From assembly GCA_006384855.1 (NCBI GenBank), contig VCJN01001730.1, positions 372,001 through 436,000 of the forward strand: a DNA stretch of 64,000 nt, read 5' to 3'. Below are positions 50,613 through 61,043 of this stretch, one piece after another. The translations under genes and the position numbers were made by a program. The notes under the pieces are model-generated. The model made no database searches and was not told the DNA's origin. It saw only the letters and a program-made list of their open reading frames with translations. Source of the DNA: Tetraselmis striata. Lineage: Eukaryota > Chlorophyta > Chlorodendrophyceae > Chlorodendrales > Chlorodendraceae. Numbering within the stretch: position 1 is the first letter of the stretch; every line of letters begins with the position of its first letter.

Positions 50613-53257
50613 GGCCGCCACTCCAACGGTCTATCCTAGGTGCGATTAATCGTCGGCGCATGGCCTTTATGGCGTGCCGGGGGACTAGGGGCCCTCGGGA
50701 TGCCGCCCTAGCGTCGGCACATTATGTTGTTGCACGGCATAGGGTCCGGACACTAGTACGTAATAACCGCCGCCGCCAGAGGGAGCGGGCCGTGCTAAAA
50801 GCGGTTCAGGATTTTAAGAAGGGTGGTGGGAGACGGGAGTTCTGGAAGTGGGCGCGCTCTCTCCGTAAGGGGCAGGGTTCATTCGAGGGCGCGAACGACC
50901 AACCAGTACGCGATCCGGTATCGGGGGTACTTCATACCGAGCCGGGCGAAATCAATGCGTGCTGGGCGCGGCACTATCGGGAGCTGCTGCGTGACCCCCA
51001 CCCCCTAGCACAACGGGTTGCGATATACCGTGCGGCGTGGGAACACCGCCACGGTACATCCCCACCCATTGCCCCCGCACTAAACGGGATTAATGGGCAT
51101 ATAACATGGGAGGAACTAGTCAAGGCTCTTAGGCGTTTAAAAAAGGCCCAGGGGCAGGATGGGATCACTGCAGAGGCTTTAAAATTGGCGATATACGCCC
51201 CGAATAGCCATTTTGGCAAGGCATTGCTGGCCTTAATTAACGGGATATGGACTAAGAACTATATCCCCCAGCAGTGGCGTAGCTCGGCCATAGTATCGGT
51301 GCCCAAGAAAGGCGACGCGACCGTTATGGACAATTATAGGGGTATTTCGATTATGGGTGCCGCTATGAAACTCCTTATGACCGTCATTTCCCAACGCTTG
51401 CAAGACGTCTGCCAAGCTAAAGGGATAATCCGCCGTTGGCAAGCGGGTTTTATGCGGAATGAGGAGGGCCCCATGCAAGTCGCCAGCTTGTTCGATATCG
51501 CGGCTCGTCGCCAAGCGGCAGGTCTACCCACCGACGCGGGTTTTATTGACTTTAGGAAGGCATATGACACCGTACCTCATGAGCTTTTATTCCTGAAACT
51601 ACAAGCCATAGGAGTTACGGGTCATATGCTTGCCTTCATTAAAACTTTATACATGGATAGTATCGTACGGGTCAAGACAGGGGTGGCCCCGGGAACACTA
51701 TCAGACCCCATACCCATAGAGCGTGGCCTCCGACAGGGATGCCCCGCTTCCCCCATCCTATTTAACATATTTATTAACGATATATTCGATGGGGTAGAAC
51801 ATCTAGGGTGTGATGTACCAGGGTGCACTGACACATTAGCGGCAAGGCAACCACTAAGGGTGCCAGGTCAGTTCTACGCGGACGACGCTGTTGGTATCAC
51901 AGGCTCGTTCGATAACCTGCATGCCATGTTCGCCCACTTCTCGCAGTGGGCGGAGGACCATTTTATGGGGTTTGGGGTACTTAAGTGTGGGGTGATGGCA
52001 TTAGGCCGATATTCCGACGAGACCGCGTTGCGCGAACAAGCTGCCCGATGGCAGCTTGGGGGGGAACGGGTACCGGTTGTAAATGAATATAGGTACTTGG
52101 GTACGGTCATTAAGTCGGATTTAGGTATGCAACACATAGTAGACGACCGGGTTAAGAAGGGTAAACGCGCTATTGAGGCGCTCGATTCGGTATTAGTCCG
52201 TGGACGGGACATAACTCCTATTAATGTGCGTGTGTCGGTTTTTAAAACCTGTGTACTGCCGGTTTTAACTTATGGGTGTGAAGTATGGGGCATGGATAGA
52301 ACAAGCGGCGCAAATAAATTACAAACCGTACTCAATCAGTGCTTGCGTTGCCTCATTGGGGTAGGTAAAAACTCCCCTGGGGTGGCCACTGCACCGATGA
52401 TGCGGGAATTGGATATTGCGCCCATAGAGGCTACGGCCGCTGCGGCACGGGCTCGGGCGTTCCTTAAAGCATCCGACTTGAATACATGTATAACCCATTT
52501 AGTAGATCAGCCAAGTCGGGCGCGCCCTAACACGTGGACGTCGGGGACTGTGCGGTGGTTAGATCGACTAGCTAGGGCGAACGTAGGGCTAGCTGAGGGG
52601 GCGCACCTTCCACTTGAGTGGAGGTCACTAGCCGCGCGCGATGCCGCTAAACTAGTAAAGGCAACGGTGTGGGCGCGTTACGAATCGTCGGTATCGTTAG
52701 CACGCAATAACACCTGGGCAATATATGTCCATGCGTCCTATGCGTCAAACCCGTTGCCACAGTACGGTGCGGGTGTCCCCGCGGGGGTTGTGGCCGGGTT
52801 GCACATTATGATACAATTACGCACCCGAGTATTTCCCACTGCCCGCCGATTGGCCCGGATTCATGCCATGCCTGAGCGGTTCCTTGAACACTGCCCTGCA
52901 TGTGGCGGAGGTGAATCTGAGACTATCGAACATATGTTGGTGGAGTGCCCGCGGTGGGGGTATCACCGTCATAATTTTGGGTTGTTAGTTCCGGAGTACA
53001 AGGATTTTATTAGTAGTCAGGTTAGTGCGTCAACGCCTGAGGACTTAACTGCCTTTATTTTGGGCGGGGTGCCCCCCTCCCTTCACGGCGCCCTGGATTT
53101 TACTGGGAATGGGAAATTTTTCCAGCTATGGCGTCGGGCCCTCCCTCACATTGCTTTTTTTGTTGCACATGTATCGCACTCCCGAAATGCTTTGCTCCGC
53201 GGGTTGGGGCTTGCCCCAACTCGCATTACTCGAATGGGCCGACGCCCAAACGGGTAG
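50590..53257 (+). CDS. LINE reverse transcriptase with C-terminal CCHC knuckle
   Basis: The frame is open for almost 900 codons. It copies element RNA into DNA at the nicked target. Reverse transcriptase motifs in order: the VPKKGDATVMDNYRGISIM palm entry, motif A FIDFRKAYDTV (about 51.54 kb), RQGCPASPILFN (about 51.73 kb), and the catalytic FYADDA box (about 51.87 kb). They are followed by EYRYLGTVI and the thumb-like VLPVLTYGCEVWG. Near the C-terminus CPAC...HMLVEC forms a C-x2-C-x9-H-x4-C knuckle. The upstream boundary is set by the frameshift, since in an intact element this would be one polyprotein with the endonuclease. The open length and intact catalytic box suggest a young copy. Confidence 0.88.
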
Positions 53258-53508
53258 GGCGGACCTTTCGTGGTCAGTGCCGGGTATTTTGATGGCAGTG
53301 TTTTAGACGGTGATCCAACAGTGTTGGAAATTCCGTCACTGGCCTCCAATTAGTCTTGCGAAATGCTTCGGCAATTTGCTTGATGACTATAACGGAGCGT
53401 CGCCTACCCAGGGCTTTCCGTAACTGGATTGCTGCCTAAACGGCCGTCGTAGAGACGCTGCAAGGGTTTCACTGGTGCCAGTCCTGTCCCGGGGGCGAAA
53501 AAAAAAGT

Positions 53509-53723
53509 ACCACGTACCACATACCTGTACGGCCTGTAATGGCCTTTTTGTAATTCATACCAGTACCTTTATCTTCCAGTTTTCGCTTCGTTCCACGCAG
53601 CGATGTTAAAACGTTAAAACTGTCTCGTAACCTGTTGCGAGCAAGGTCACCCCAGGTTGTTCAAGACCACACCCGGCTCACCACCCGAGTGTGATATTCT
53701 CGTCCGTATGTCCGTGCGTTACC
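53509..53723. other. Leader of the Gag-like ORF
   Basis: Follows the LINE A-run. It carries an inverted copy of a short dispersed repeat (ggcctttttgtaattcatac, about 53.54-53.57 kb) also seen near 22.72 and 48.31 kb. No gene. Confidence 0.35.
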
Positions 53724-54536
53724 ATGCCAGATGGAGAAGAACCCGTCGTTGAGCCGACGCTCGAATCGCTACTCGTGGACGTGAAGGCCCAGTCTACATT
53801 TTTGCGTGAGCTTGCGACAACGTTGGCCCAATTGACGGCTCGTGACCGTGTTGTTGATGGAGACGGGGCACATGGCTCCGCTTCCGGGCAGCTCATCGCG
53901 GGACAACCGACAGGCAGCGGAGGAGCCCATAGCGACCGTGTCGGAGCAAAATCCGTGACACTGTGAGATTCATATGTGACGCAAGTGTGCCCTACTGGTG
54001 ACGAACGACGACATACGGGGACGATACGGGACGGACGAGGGACGTGGATTTCATACCGAGTAGCGACGACTATCGCGCGCGACCTGTAAAGTACTATATG
54101 AATTTCTCGTTTCGATAATTTCATCAAATTGATATGCCCACGCGGGCTCGCGTGTCGCGCGCCGACGCGGAGTACCCGGGCTAAGTACAGGCGGCTGCAC
54201 GTACTCGCTGCACATCGCTGACCCCGCGGTGTGCGGCGATGTGCGGCATGACGGGCGGAGGTGTGGGCGGATGTAGGCGGTACGGTAGGTGGTAGGCGGT
54301 AGGTGGTGTTCGTAGGTGCGCGTTTTAATGCATCCGCCCTAACTGCTGATGATTGTGTAACGCCCCAGCACGCGCATGAAGTACGGGGTCGCCTGGCGGT
54401 CACCGCCGCTCACCGCTGAACCAAGCGCGGACAGCCGCGCACTCGCATTTGTGCTCCCTGCCGGTGGTGGGCTACATCCACCCCAACTCTCAACCCCCCC
54501 CCCCCCCCCCCCCCCCGCGCGCGCGCGGCAGCAGGC

Positions 54537-56140
54537 ATGCCGGGAGAGGGATGGATATCGAGTGTGTCGAAGAATGGCGTGTACACATGCAAGCACTGCC
54601 ACGGCATCGTGACGGGCAGTAGTGAAAGGACGGCGCGAGAGCGGCACTTCCGGAAATACCCGAACTGTAGCCACTCGTTGAAGCGTGCGGCTAAGTTGCA
54701 CCGCAAGGCCGCCTTATTACAAGCAGCAGCAGCAGGGCGGCAGCAACAGCAGCGGCATGGGCGGCAGCAAGAGTAGCTGCAGCCGTCGGAAACGGCCCGC
54801 CGGCGCCGGTCTTGGAGGACGATGTGATGGGTGTGGGGGAGGACCCCGTTGGCGAAGACGGTATGGACATCGACGCGCCTGCGTGGCCGCCGGCGGACGT
54901 GGAAGCTGCCGATGAGGGCGTGATACGGAAAGGCGATCCCGGTGACTTCTACATGAAAGTCATCGCCAAGAAGTTCCGGGGAGTATTGCACTACGGCGTG
55001 ATAACCGGCGTCATTACCGAGTGGGTGTTGGAGGACTACGGCGGGGCGACCCAGTGGCGCGATGTTTTCGAGGACGGTGACATAGTGGACCTTCTGCGTT
55101 CAGAGGTGAGTGGGCCCGGCCTGCGTGCTGGTGGCACCACTCAACTGCGGTTGTATGGAATCACACGCACCCGCCCGGTCGGCGTGGCAGGTTGTGGAGG
55201 CTATGGCGGCTGCCCAGGAGCACCCCCCTGTGGATGCGGACGGGGATGCTCGCTTGGTAACCGTCCATGAAGGCGATGACTTGTCCAGTGAATCACGCAC
55301 CTTGCCCGGTGTGCGTTCAACACAACCCGGCTGGCGGAGGTCAAGCAGAACACTGGCTGCCATGGCGTGTGCCATGTGCATGTGGTCCTGGGCTATGTCA
55401 GCATGGTCAACCTCTTCCCCCTCGCGCCGTTCCACCTGTTTTTTTTTGGCTTGGGAAGGGACTTCTGGAGGAAATTTGTCACCGTGCAGGGCCACATTGG
55501 ATTCCGAGCTATGAAGCAGGAAGACCGGCGCCAGGCTTTAGTCCCAATACCTAGCAACTTTATTTTGGACGCGGGTTGCGCCCTTCGTTTGCGGTGTCCA
55601 AGAAGTCGAAAGGTACCCCCCTCCCCCCCGGGCGTGGGCGTGACGGCATTCCCCTCCATGACTGCAGGGTGAGGCAAGGTGACGGTGCAGTCCGGCTGGT
55701 CACCTTGGGTCATGGAGTCATAGAGGACTGCTTGCACCACATGGAAACGTTTTCCATTCTTAACGCCGGTCCGCTGTTTGAGGAGGCCCGGGTGAAGGCG
55801 ATCATGACCGAGAAGGAGCTTCGCGTCCCCTGGCGGTGCTTGGGCACATGTACAAGCGCATGCAAGGAGCTGCGTGGTTCGTCACGCGGTGGGGGTTGCA
55901 GAATGTGGTGACGGAGGAGGACGGCCCCGAGCGCAAGGCGCAGGTGGACGCGCTCACCAGGGAGGGGAGGACTCGAGACCCAGCGCGGCGCCAAGGCGTG
56001 GCGGCCGGGGCAGCGCGGCGCCAAGGCGCAGCGGCCGGGGCAGCGCGGCGCCAAGGCGCGGCGGCCGGGGCAGCGCGGCGCCAAGGCGCGGCGGCCGGGG
56101 CAGCGCGGCGCCAAGGCGAGTGGGATGGGCGGGGCAGCGG
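54537..56140 (+). pseudogene. Decayed transposase-like coding region of the CACTA-like element
   Basis: Protein-like blocks fall in order but in changing frames. A zinc-finger-like block (YTCKHCHG...RHFRKYPNCSH, about 54.57-54.68 kb) is followed by a Gln/Ala-rich stretch. A Tudor/chromo-like block comes next (FRGVLHYGVITGVI then WRDVFEDGDIVDLL, about 54.97-55.10 kb). Then comes VHVVLGYVSMVNLFPLAPFH with LFFFGLGRDFWRKFV (about 55.38-55.49 kb), resembling the segment around the M/F-H-L-x-x-L-G motif of Tnp2/KDZ-type transposases. GVIEDCLHHMETFSIL (about 55.71-55.76) and LGHMYKRMQGAAWFVTR (about 55.84-55.89) follow. Introns could explain some frame changes, but stops make a decayed copy likelier. 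The 3' end runs into a coding minisatellite. The family assignment is tentative. Confidence 0.5.
55981..56120 (+). repeat. 30 bp coding minisatellite
   Basis: About 4.6 units of cagcgcggcgccaaggcg followed by nngcggccgggg, period 30. They encode a repeated ten-residue AARRQGAAAG peptide in one frame, so copy changes keep the frame. Confidence 0.9.
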
Positions 56141-56291
56141 TTGCTACCGAGTGAGGCGTAGCATCGTTTGCAGTAGCAACGCAGCCTTTCCGGTTGCATA
56201 GTGTGACACCGCCTGGATGTAACCCAACAGTACGCGCAAAGTGCAAGTGTTACACGTCCGTGTGCCCCACCCAATGACATTGCGCCCGACC

Positions 56292-56669
56292 TCACTGACG
56301 GCATGTCTCGCTCTCCTTCATCTCCTGGGCCGTCCGCCGCCTCACCCTGCGCACCCTACCAGCCGCGCGTGCCTTCTCGGAAGCCTCACACACGGCGGCG
56401 CGAGTCGCGTCGTGGAACGCGTCCCTGACATGGCGGAACTCCGCCCTCACCGTTGCCGTGGTCGGGCAGGGGACTGCCCGCTGATGGGTCGCCATGCATG
56501 GGTACTTGGGGCCGCACAAAGCCGGGGTGCCGTCGCAGCAACACTCCCGGTCCGTCCGTTGGCCGCAGTCCACGCATGACGGGCGTCCGGCCAGGACACG
56601 CACATGATAGTGCATGTGGCCGCCTCCCCCCACTGCTCGTAGTGCTCTGGTCAACATGGCGACGAGCAA
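56292..56669 (-). CDS. Possible Cys-rich ORF inside the transposon
   Basis: A minus-strand open frame with protein-like composition: CVDCGQRTDRECCCDG then PALCG suggests a small metal-binding knot, followed by a basic Arg/Ala-rich helix and a Glu-rich end. No family is recognised. GC-rich DNA here leaves several overlapping open frames on both strands, so this may be chance; the Cys spacing is the only positive sign. Confidence 0.25.
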   Translation of the reverse strand: MLVAMLTRALRAVGGGGHMHYHVRVLAGRPSCVDCGQRTDRECCCDGTPALCGPKYPCMATHQRAVPCPTTATVRAEFRHVRDAFHDATRAAVCEASEKARAAGRVRRVRRRTAQEMKESETCRQ

Positions 56670-57077
56670 GTCGGCATGTCCCGCAGGTGGCTGCGGGGCG
56701 GATGGCGCGAGCGCAGCCTCGCTCGCCTCGACAACCCCAATTTAAGACATAGGTGGGGCCGGCACCGCCATGTATTGCTCCACATGCGGTGCGGTTCCTG
56801 ACGCGACAGCTCCGTCGCACCAGTACCGGCGCCGGCACCCCACGCCTGCTGGGCTTACCACCACCCGGCATGTTTCCTTTGGGAGGCGGTTCATCCGCGT
56901 CGGAGGTGAGCGGCGGTGCCTGTGTGGGTGTGGATACTGCCCGGCCATTAGGGCTCCCGCCGCCTGCCGCTCCGCCGACCCACGCCGCGGCGTGTGTTGC
57001 GCCCCGCATAGTCGCCTCGAATATATTATACATGAAGCGGGGACGGGGGGGGGGGGGGGGATTCGTGCGTTTCGTAT

Positions 57078-57378
57078 GTCGGCGGAACGGCGTGCGAAGC
57101 TGCGGCTGGCGAAGGTGGTGGAAGTAAGCGTGGCGGCGTCGGCGGCGTATTACCGTGCGTGCATGCGTGCGCAACCCCGCGGCAGCAAGCGCCGGACTCG
57201 GCGTGTGCCGGCGGCAGAGCTGCGAAGCCATGGACACGGTACGGGATGCCAAGTCTGGCTAAGCAACTGCCGAGGCTGGCGGCTTAACCCCCATGTCCGG
57301 CGGTTGAGGGACGGAAAGTGCGTAGAAGTTGATCGGCAAAGCGGGCATATAAGCCTGGCCGTGCTAGGTTCCTATTAA
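57078..57378 (+). other. Possible basic ORF inside the transposon
   Basis: An open frame starting MSAERRAKLRLAKVVEVSVA and rich in Arg and Ala. It follows a G-run (57045-57060) and may be a chance frame in GC-rich DNA or part of an accessory protein. No family is recognised. Confidence 0.2.
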
Positions 57379-57724
57379 ATACTGGCGGTTTGTGCTAAGT
57401 AATTCGTAGGGATGGACCATGCAGCGCAGGTAGGGGGCGGTATAAATGAGGCTGGGCACGTATACTGCTCCACGAAACGACACTGTCGCACGTGTAGTTG
57501 AATAGACCCCCCCCCCCCCCCCACCCCCCGCCGGGTCGGCCCGCCGACCCGCCACGGCATGTAATATCTGTCATGCATCGCCGGGGTATGTGTGAGTGGA
57601 TGCCCCGCCGCCACCCCCCCCCCCCCCCCCATTTACACTTGTGCACTCATTAAGTTTGGGCTGGTTTCGGAGCAGTACATGTACGTACGTATATACATAG
57701 AATTGAACGTAGGACCTGCGCGGA

Positions 57725-57988
57725 AAGAGGCGGGGCTGGCGGAGTGCGTTGGGGGTGCGTAGAGTAGCGTGTTGGTGAGATTCGGGGTGCATCGGACGCC
57801 GGATGCCCATCCACCCGGCGTAAAAGACGCGTACGTAATATTCACACTATATATATTCACACGCAAATGTGTGAAAACCGGACATTCCGTGCCGGATGGG
57901 TGGGAATACGGCGTCCGATGCAGCCAAAACCCCAGCAACACGCTATTCTATGCACCGCCAATGCACTCCGCCAGCACCGCCTCATTCT
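57725..57988. repeat. Foldback (MITE-like) repeat, copy 1
   Basis: Arms of about 120 bases are imperfect reverse complements: the left arm passes through ggcggagtgcgtt, tagagtagcgtgttg and gcatcggacgccgg; the right arm returns ggcgtccgatgc, caacacgctattcta and aatgcactccgcc. The loop is AT-rich (attcacactatatatattca). Confidence 0.85.
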
Positions 57989-58102
57989 CTGTCGATTTCG
58001 AAAACGCCTTCACATTATCCACCGCTAATTGCAATTCCCACCGTGTAATGTTGTCACGATGTGCGCACACAACAACACTTACTACCGGTTCCGACGCGGA
58101 TG

Positions 58103-58360
58103 GAGGCGGGGCTTGCGGAGTGCATTGGCGGTTTGTAGAGTAGCGTGCTGTAAATACTTGGGGTGCATCGGACGCCGGATGCCCATCCACCCGGCGTAAA
58201 AGACGCGTAATATTCACACTATATTAACACACAAATGTGTGAAAACCGGACATTCCGTGCCGGATGGATGGGAATACGGCGTTTGATGCAGCTAAAACCC
58301 CAGGAACACGCTATTCTATGCACGGCCAATGCACTCCATCCGCAACCCCCGCCTCATTCC
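58103..58360. repeat. Foldback (MITE-like) repeat, copy 2
   Basis: This is a second copy of the preceding element in the same orientation, with small differences (gcatcggacgccggatgccc shared; loop slightly shorter). Outer matches ggtttcggagcagt (about 57665), actgctccgaaacc (about 58399) and gtgctccgaaaccac (about 58580) suggest that a longer composite element encloses both copies. Confidence 0.85.
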
Positions 58361-58979
58361 CAGTCGTACGTGCTTGTGCACACGCACGGAATGCTTGCAC
58401 TGCTCCGAAACCACTGTCACATATCCCGCTCATTGGGTACCGATTGCGGCGCATGCACGGCTAGATATTTGTTTACATAAACCGGGGGGGGGGGGGGGGG
58501 GCACAGTGTCCCGCTACTCACCCTGCATTGGATTAGGGCGACGATCGCAAACAAGACGAGGAGCGAGGCGCGAATGAAGTGCTCCGAAACCACGCGATGT
58601 GCCCAGTGACCTCCATATCCAGCACGTCCACCGATGCAAGTAATAAGGACAGGACCCCCCTCGCCCCCCCCACCCGCCAAAGTGGAGGATGTGTAGGAGT
58701 ACAACCGGAGCATGACGTTATCCATTGTCGCTTATTTACAAGCACGGGCGGTGCTGCCAGACCCGATCGTCTACAGCCGATATAATATTCACACTATGTT
58801 AACATCGGTGCACACCGCCGCACACCGCCGCACAACGCTGGGCGCGCACATTCGTCGCGCACATATACGCGCGCCCTACCGCACATATTATCCCGGATTC
58901 ACTCGGTGAAACCGCGTATTCATTACGCCGTGCTACTTCAACAATAAACATTGCGAAATTAAAACGACACAATGCCGCA

Positions 58980-59430
58980 CCGACTAGCTCTTGACAATAC
59001 GTGCATATAAATAGTAGTGGCGCGCTGCTCCTCGCCTCCGATGTGTCGTTGACTGCTGCGGAAGGCGGTCGTCGACTGGGTGTTAGTTTCTCCACCTCGC
59101 CCCCCCCCCCCCCCCCCCCCTTCACCGCTCACATCGCCATGGCAGACCTCGCCCCCCGGGCAAAAGTGGGCGGCGAGCCTTGTTGTCTCGCGTGTCCGCG
59201 CCGCCGGCATCGAGGAGGACGAGAAAGACATGAGGAAACGCGTGACAAGGTGGGCGCGCAACAAAACACTCCACCCTCCACATTGGCACGCACCCACTCG
59301 TGGCTAACTTGTGCCGCGCACAGGTTCGTCCGGGAGCGCCGTAAGGCCCACCTCAACGCCAAGGCTTCCACAGTGCCAGCGGCGCAACTCGTGGTGGCCG
59401 AGGAGGCCGCATCCTCAGCCGCTTAAAGGC
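58980..59430 (+). other. Possible small spliced ORF inside the transposon
   Basis: Short plus-strand frames with charged composition (AGIEEDEKDMRKRVTR near 59.2 kb; FVRERRKAHLNAKASTVPAA before the stop at 59426) could be joined by a short intron between about 59.25 and 59.32 kb. A C-run (59100-59120) precedes them. Similarity to any family is not seen. Confidence 0.2.
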
Positions 59431-59769
59431 GAAACGATTGTGGCTTGTTGTGGGCGTCTGGGCACAGGGGGCGTCCCGACCCCAAGGCAAGGAAGCTCAT
59501 GGCGGCGTCGTCGACGGCACAGCCTCCCGGGGTGGTGAAGACACTGACGGATGACAAGAAGCGGAAGAGGCCAGTGAAGAAGCGCCGAGGTAAGAAACTG
59601 ACGGTCGCGGAGTCGGAGGCGGAGTCCGTCGGAGGCGCAGACGGAGGCGGAGGCGGAGGCAGCGAGATCGTCGAAGCGGAGGGTCCCCCGGGCACGCAAG
59701 AACAAGAACAAACAGTAGCCCCCGCCCCCTTACCCCCCTCCCCTCACTCCCCCGGCGGGAGCGGCGGCC

Positions 59770-59861
59770 GGCGGGGGGGGGGGGGGGGGGGGGGGGGGGG
59801 AGGCGGGCGGGCGTGGCGTGGTCCCCACGCCCGCCCGCCTCCCCCCCCCCCCCCCCCCCCC
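59770..59861. repeat. G-run/C-run hairpin
   Basis: A run of about 31 G (59770-59800), then the perfect 16-base arm aggcgggcgggcgtgg (59801-59816), an 8-base loop, the complementary arm (59825-59840) and a run of about 21 C (59841-59861). The whole can fold into one GC-only stem of 37 or more base pairs and can also form G-quadruplexes. Confidence 0.9.
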
Positions 59862-61043
59862 ACCCCCCGCCACATGCCCCGACGGCAGCTGTCGCGAATA
59901 TTGTAATTCAAACATTCTTCGGCAAACCGCTGCCTGCCCCCGCCCTCCCCCTCGCGAATATTTATGTAACGTGAGCACTCTTTGGCAAAACATGGCAGCC
60001 AAACCGCCCATCTGATGACCTTTGATCGGACGGCTGGCAAGCCCGTTCAGCAGTACTAGCTATAATGTACACAAAATTCCCCAGTGTTACCAAATACGTA
60101 CGGCTGCGATTTGCGCTCCCATGTACTAATAGTCGTAGTTATCCACAGGACGACTCGTCATCGCGCCCGGGTTCGTACTAGATACCCGGTACCGGCTTAA
60201 TAAATACATCGCGTACTACCCGGTACTACACGGACAACCTTGTACCTTATACGTCAGTGCCATGTAACACTTCACCGGGCTAGTACGACTACCAGAATGA
60301 TTACAAAAAGGATTTATCGCCCGCCGGCAATAACGCCGGATGTACTCGCACGTAACTGTCGCTAGTAGTCGCTAGTAGTAGTGCTTCGTCACCCGTATGT
60401 CACATCTGAATCTCACAGTGTGAGTGACGAGGATGACTACCTCGCGGTGCCAGAGCTACTGCAGCGAGCAGAGTCTTGTTACGAGGCCGTTCGACCGGTC
60501 AGCCGAGTGCCTTGACTCTTCCCCATGTGCACCGACCTAACGAACCAGTACCTCAAGCAGGATGACCGGCGTCTGCCGGCCCAGGCGGAGTATCTTTGGA
60601 TGTCGTGTTTCGGCGCCCACATGGCTGCACTTTTCGTGGCTCTCGACGAGCTGCTACCCTACATCCCCGCTGCCAGCCAGGACTTCAATTCCTATCTCGC
60701 GCGAGCTCGGAACCACCCCGAAGCATCGACAAGGCGTTTCGCTTTCGTTTGGCCTTCCTACGGAGGCTTAATGAGGTCAAGCGTGTGCACGGCGACCAAG
60801 CAAGGTGTTCTGGACATGCTGCGAACCCAGCGTTTCCAGCCTGCTTTTGAGCATCCGGGTTCTGCGATTTTTGGGGACCTCATGAGGGACTACGAGCGTC
60901 GGGTCTTCGAGGCGACAGTTGCCAGCAGCGGAAAAGCAACCGCTACTGCTCGGGTAGCGGCAACGGCTGCATGGCGCGGGCGTGGGCGTGGGCGTGGACA
61001 TGGTGGTGGACGCGGGCGTGGCCGCGAAGGTGAGCACGAGTGA

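Larger units (their letters stand above)
48568..53508 (+). mobile_element. Nearly full-length LINE (non-LTR retrotransposon)
   Basis: It holds a GC-rich 5' leader with a run of about 27 C (48868-48894), an endonuclease plus reverse transcriptase coding region (49238-53257), a 250-base 3' tail and a terminal A-run. The tail recurs alone at 46.2 and 47.9 kb, which fixes the 3' end. The 5' end is set by agtaccac at about 48559-48566, which matches agtaccac after the A-run at about 53507-53514 and may be the target-site duplication; it is uncertain. The domain order (apurinic-type endonuclease, reverse transcriptase, CCHC knuckle, no visible RNase H) suits an L1-like clade of plants and algae. 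Confidence 0.8.
53959..60420. mobile_element. CACTA-like (EnSpm/CMC-type) DNA transposon, 6,462 bp
   Basis: The left end reads CACTGTGAGATTCATATGTG and the right end, reversed, CACTGTGAGATTCAGATGTG, so the terminal inverted repeats differ at one of 20 bases. A shared gtgacgaa lies a little further in. Direct TGA copies at 53956-53958 and 60421-60423 are the 3-base target duplication typical of CACTA elements. The interior has decayed transposase-like frames on the plus strand (54.5-56.2 kb), G/C homopolymers, nested foldback repeats (57.7-58.6 kb) and a long G/C hairpin (59.8 kb). CACTG instead of CACTA at the tip is a known variant of such termini. The element sits inside a Gag-like ORF. Confidence 0.8.
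53724..61043 (+). pseudogene. Gag-like ORF split by a DNA transposon
   Basis: The 5' part (ATG 53724 to 53958) has an acidic start (MPDGEEPVVEPTLESLLVDV), a heptad-like helix and a Gly/Ser-rich stretch. The coding sequence is then cut by the 6.46 kb element at 53959-60420. Skipping the insert and one TGA duplicate continues the same frame into SDEDDYLAVPELLQRAESCY. One in-frame TGA (about 60513) follows, and the frame stays open from 60516 to 61043. This 3' part has a helical region (FGAHMAALFVALDELLPYIP) and ends in an Arg-Gly-rich tail. The helical core with an RG-rich tail suits a Gag-like nucleic-acid-binding protein of a retroelement (DIRS-like elements have such proteins), but no polymerase lies beside it, and a host gene remains possible. 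Confidence 0.6.

Noticed and set aside
56386..57252. 288-codon minus-strand frame inside the CACTA-like element
   Set aside because: GC-rich low-complexity composition with overlapping long frames on both strands and a reading through a G-run. No domain was seen.
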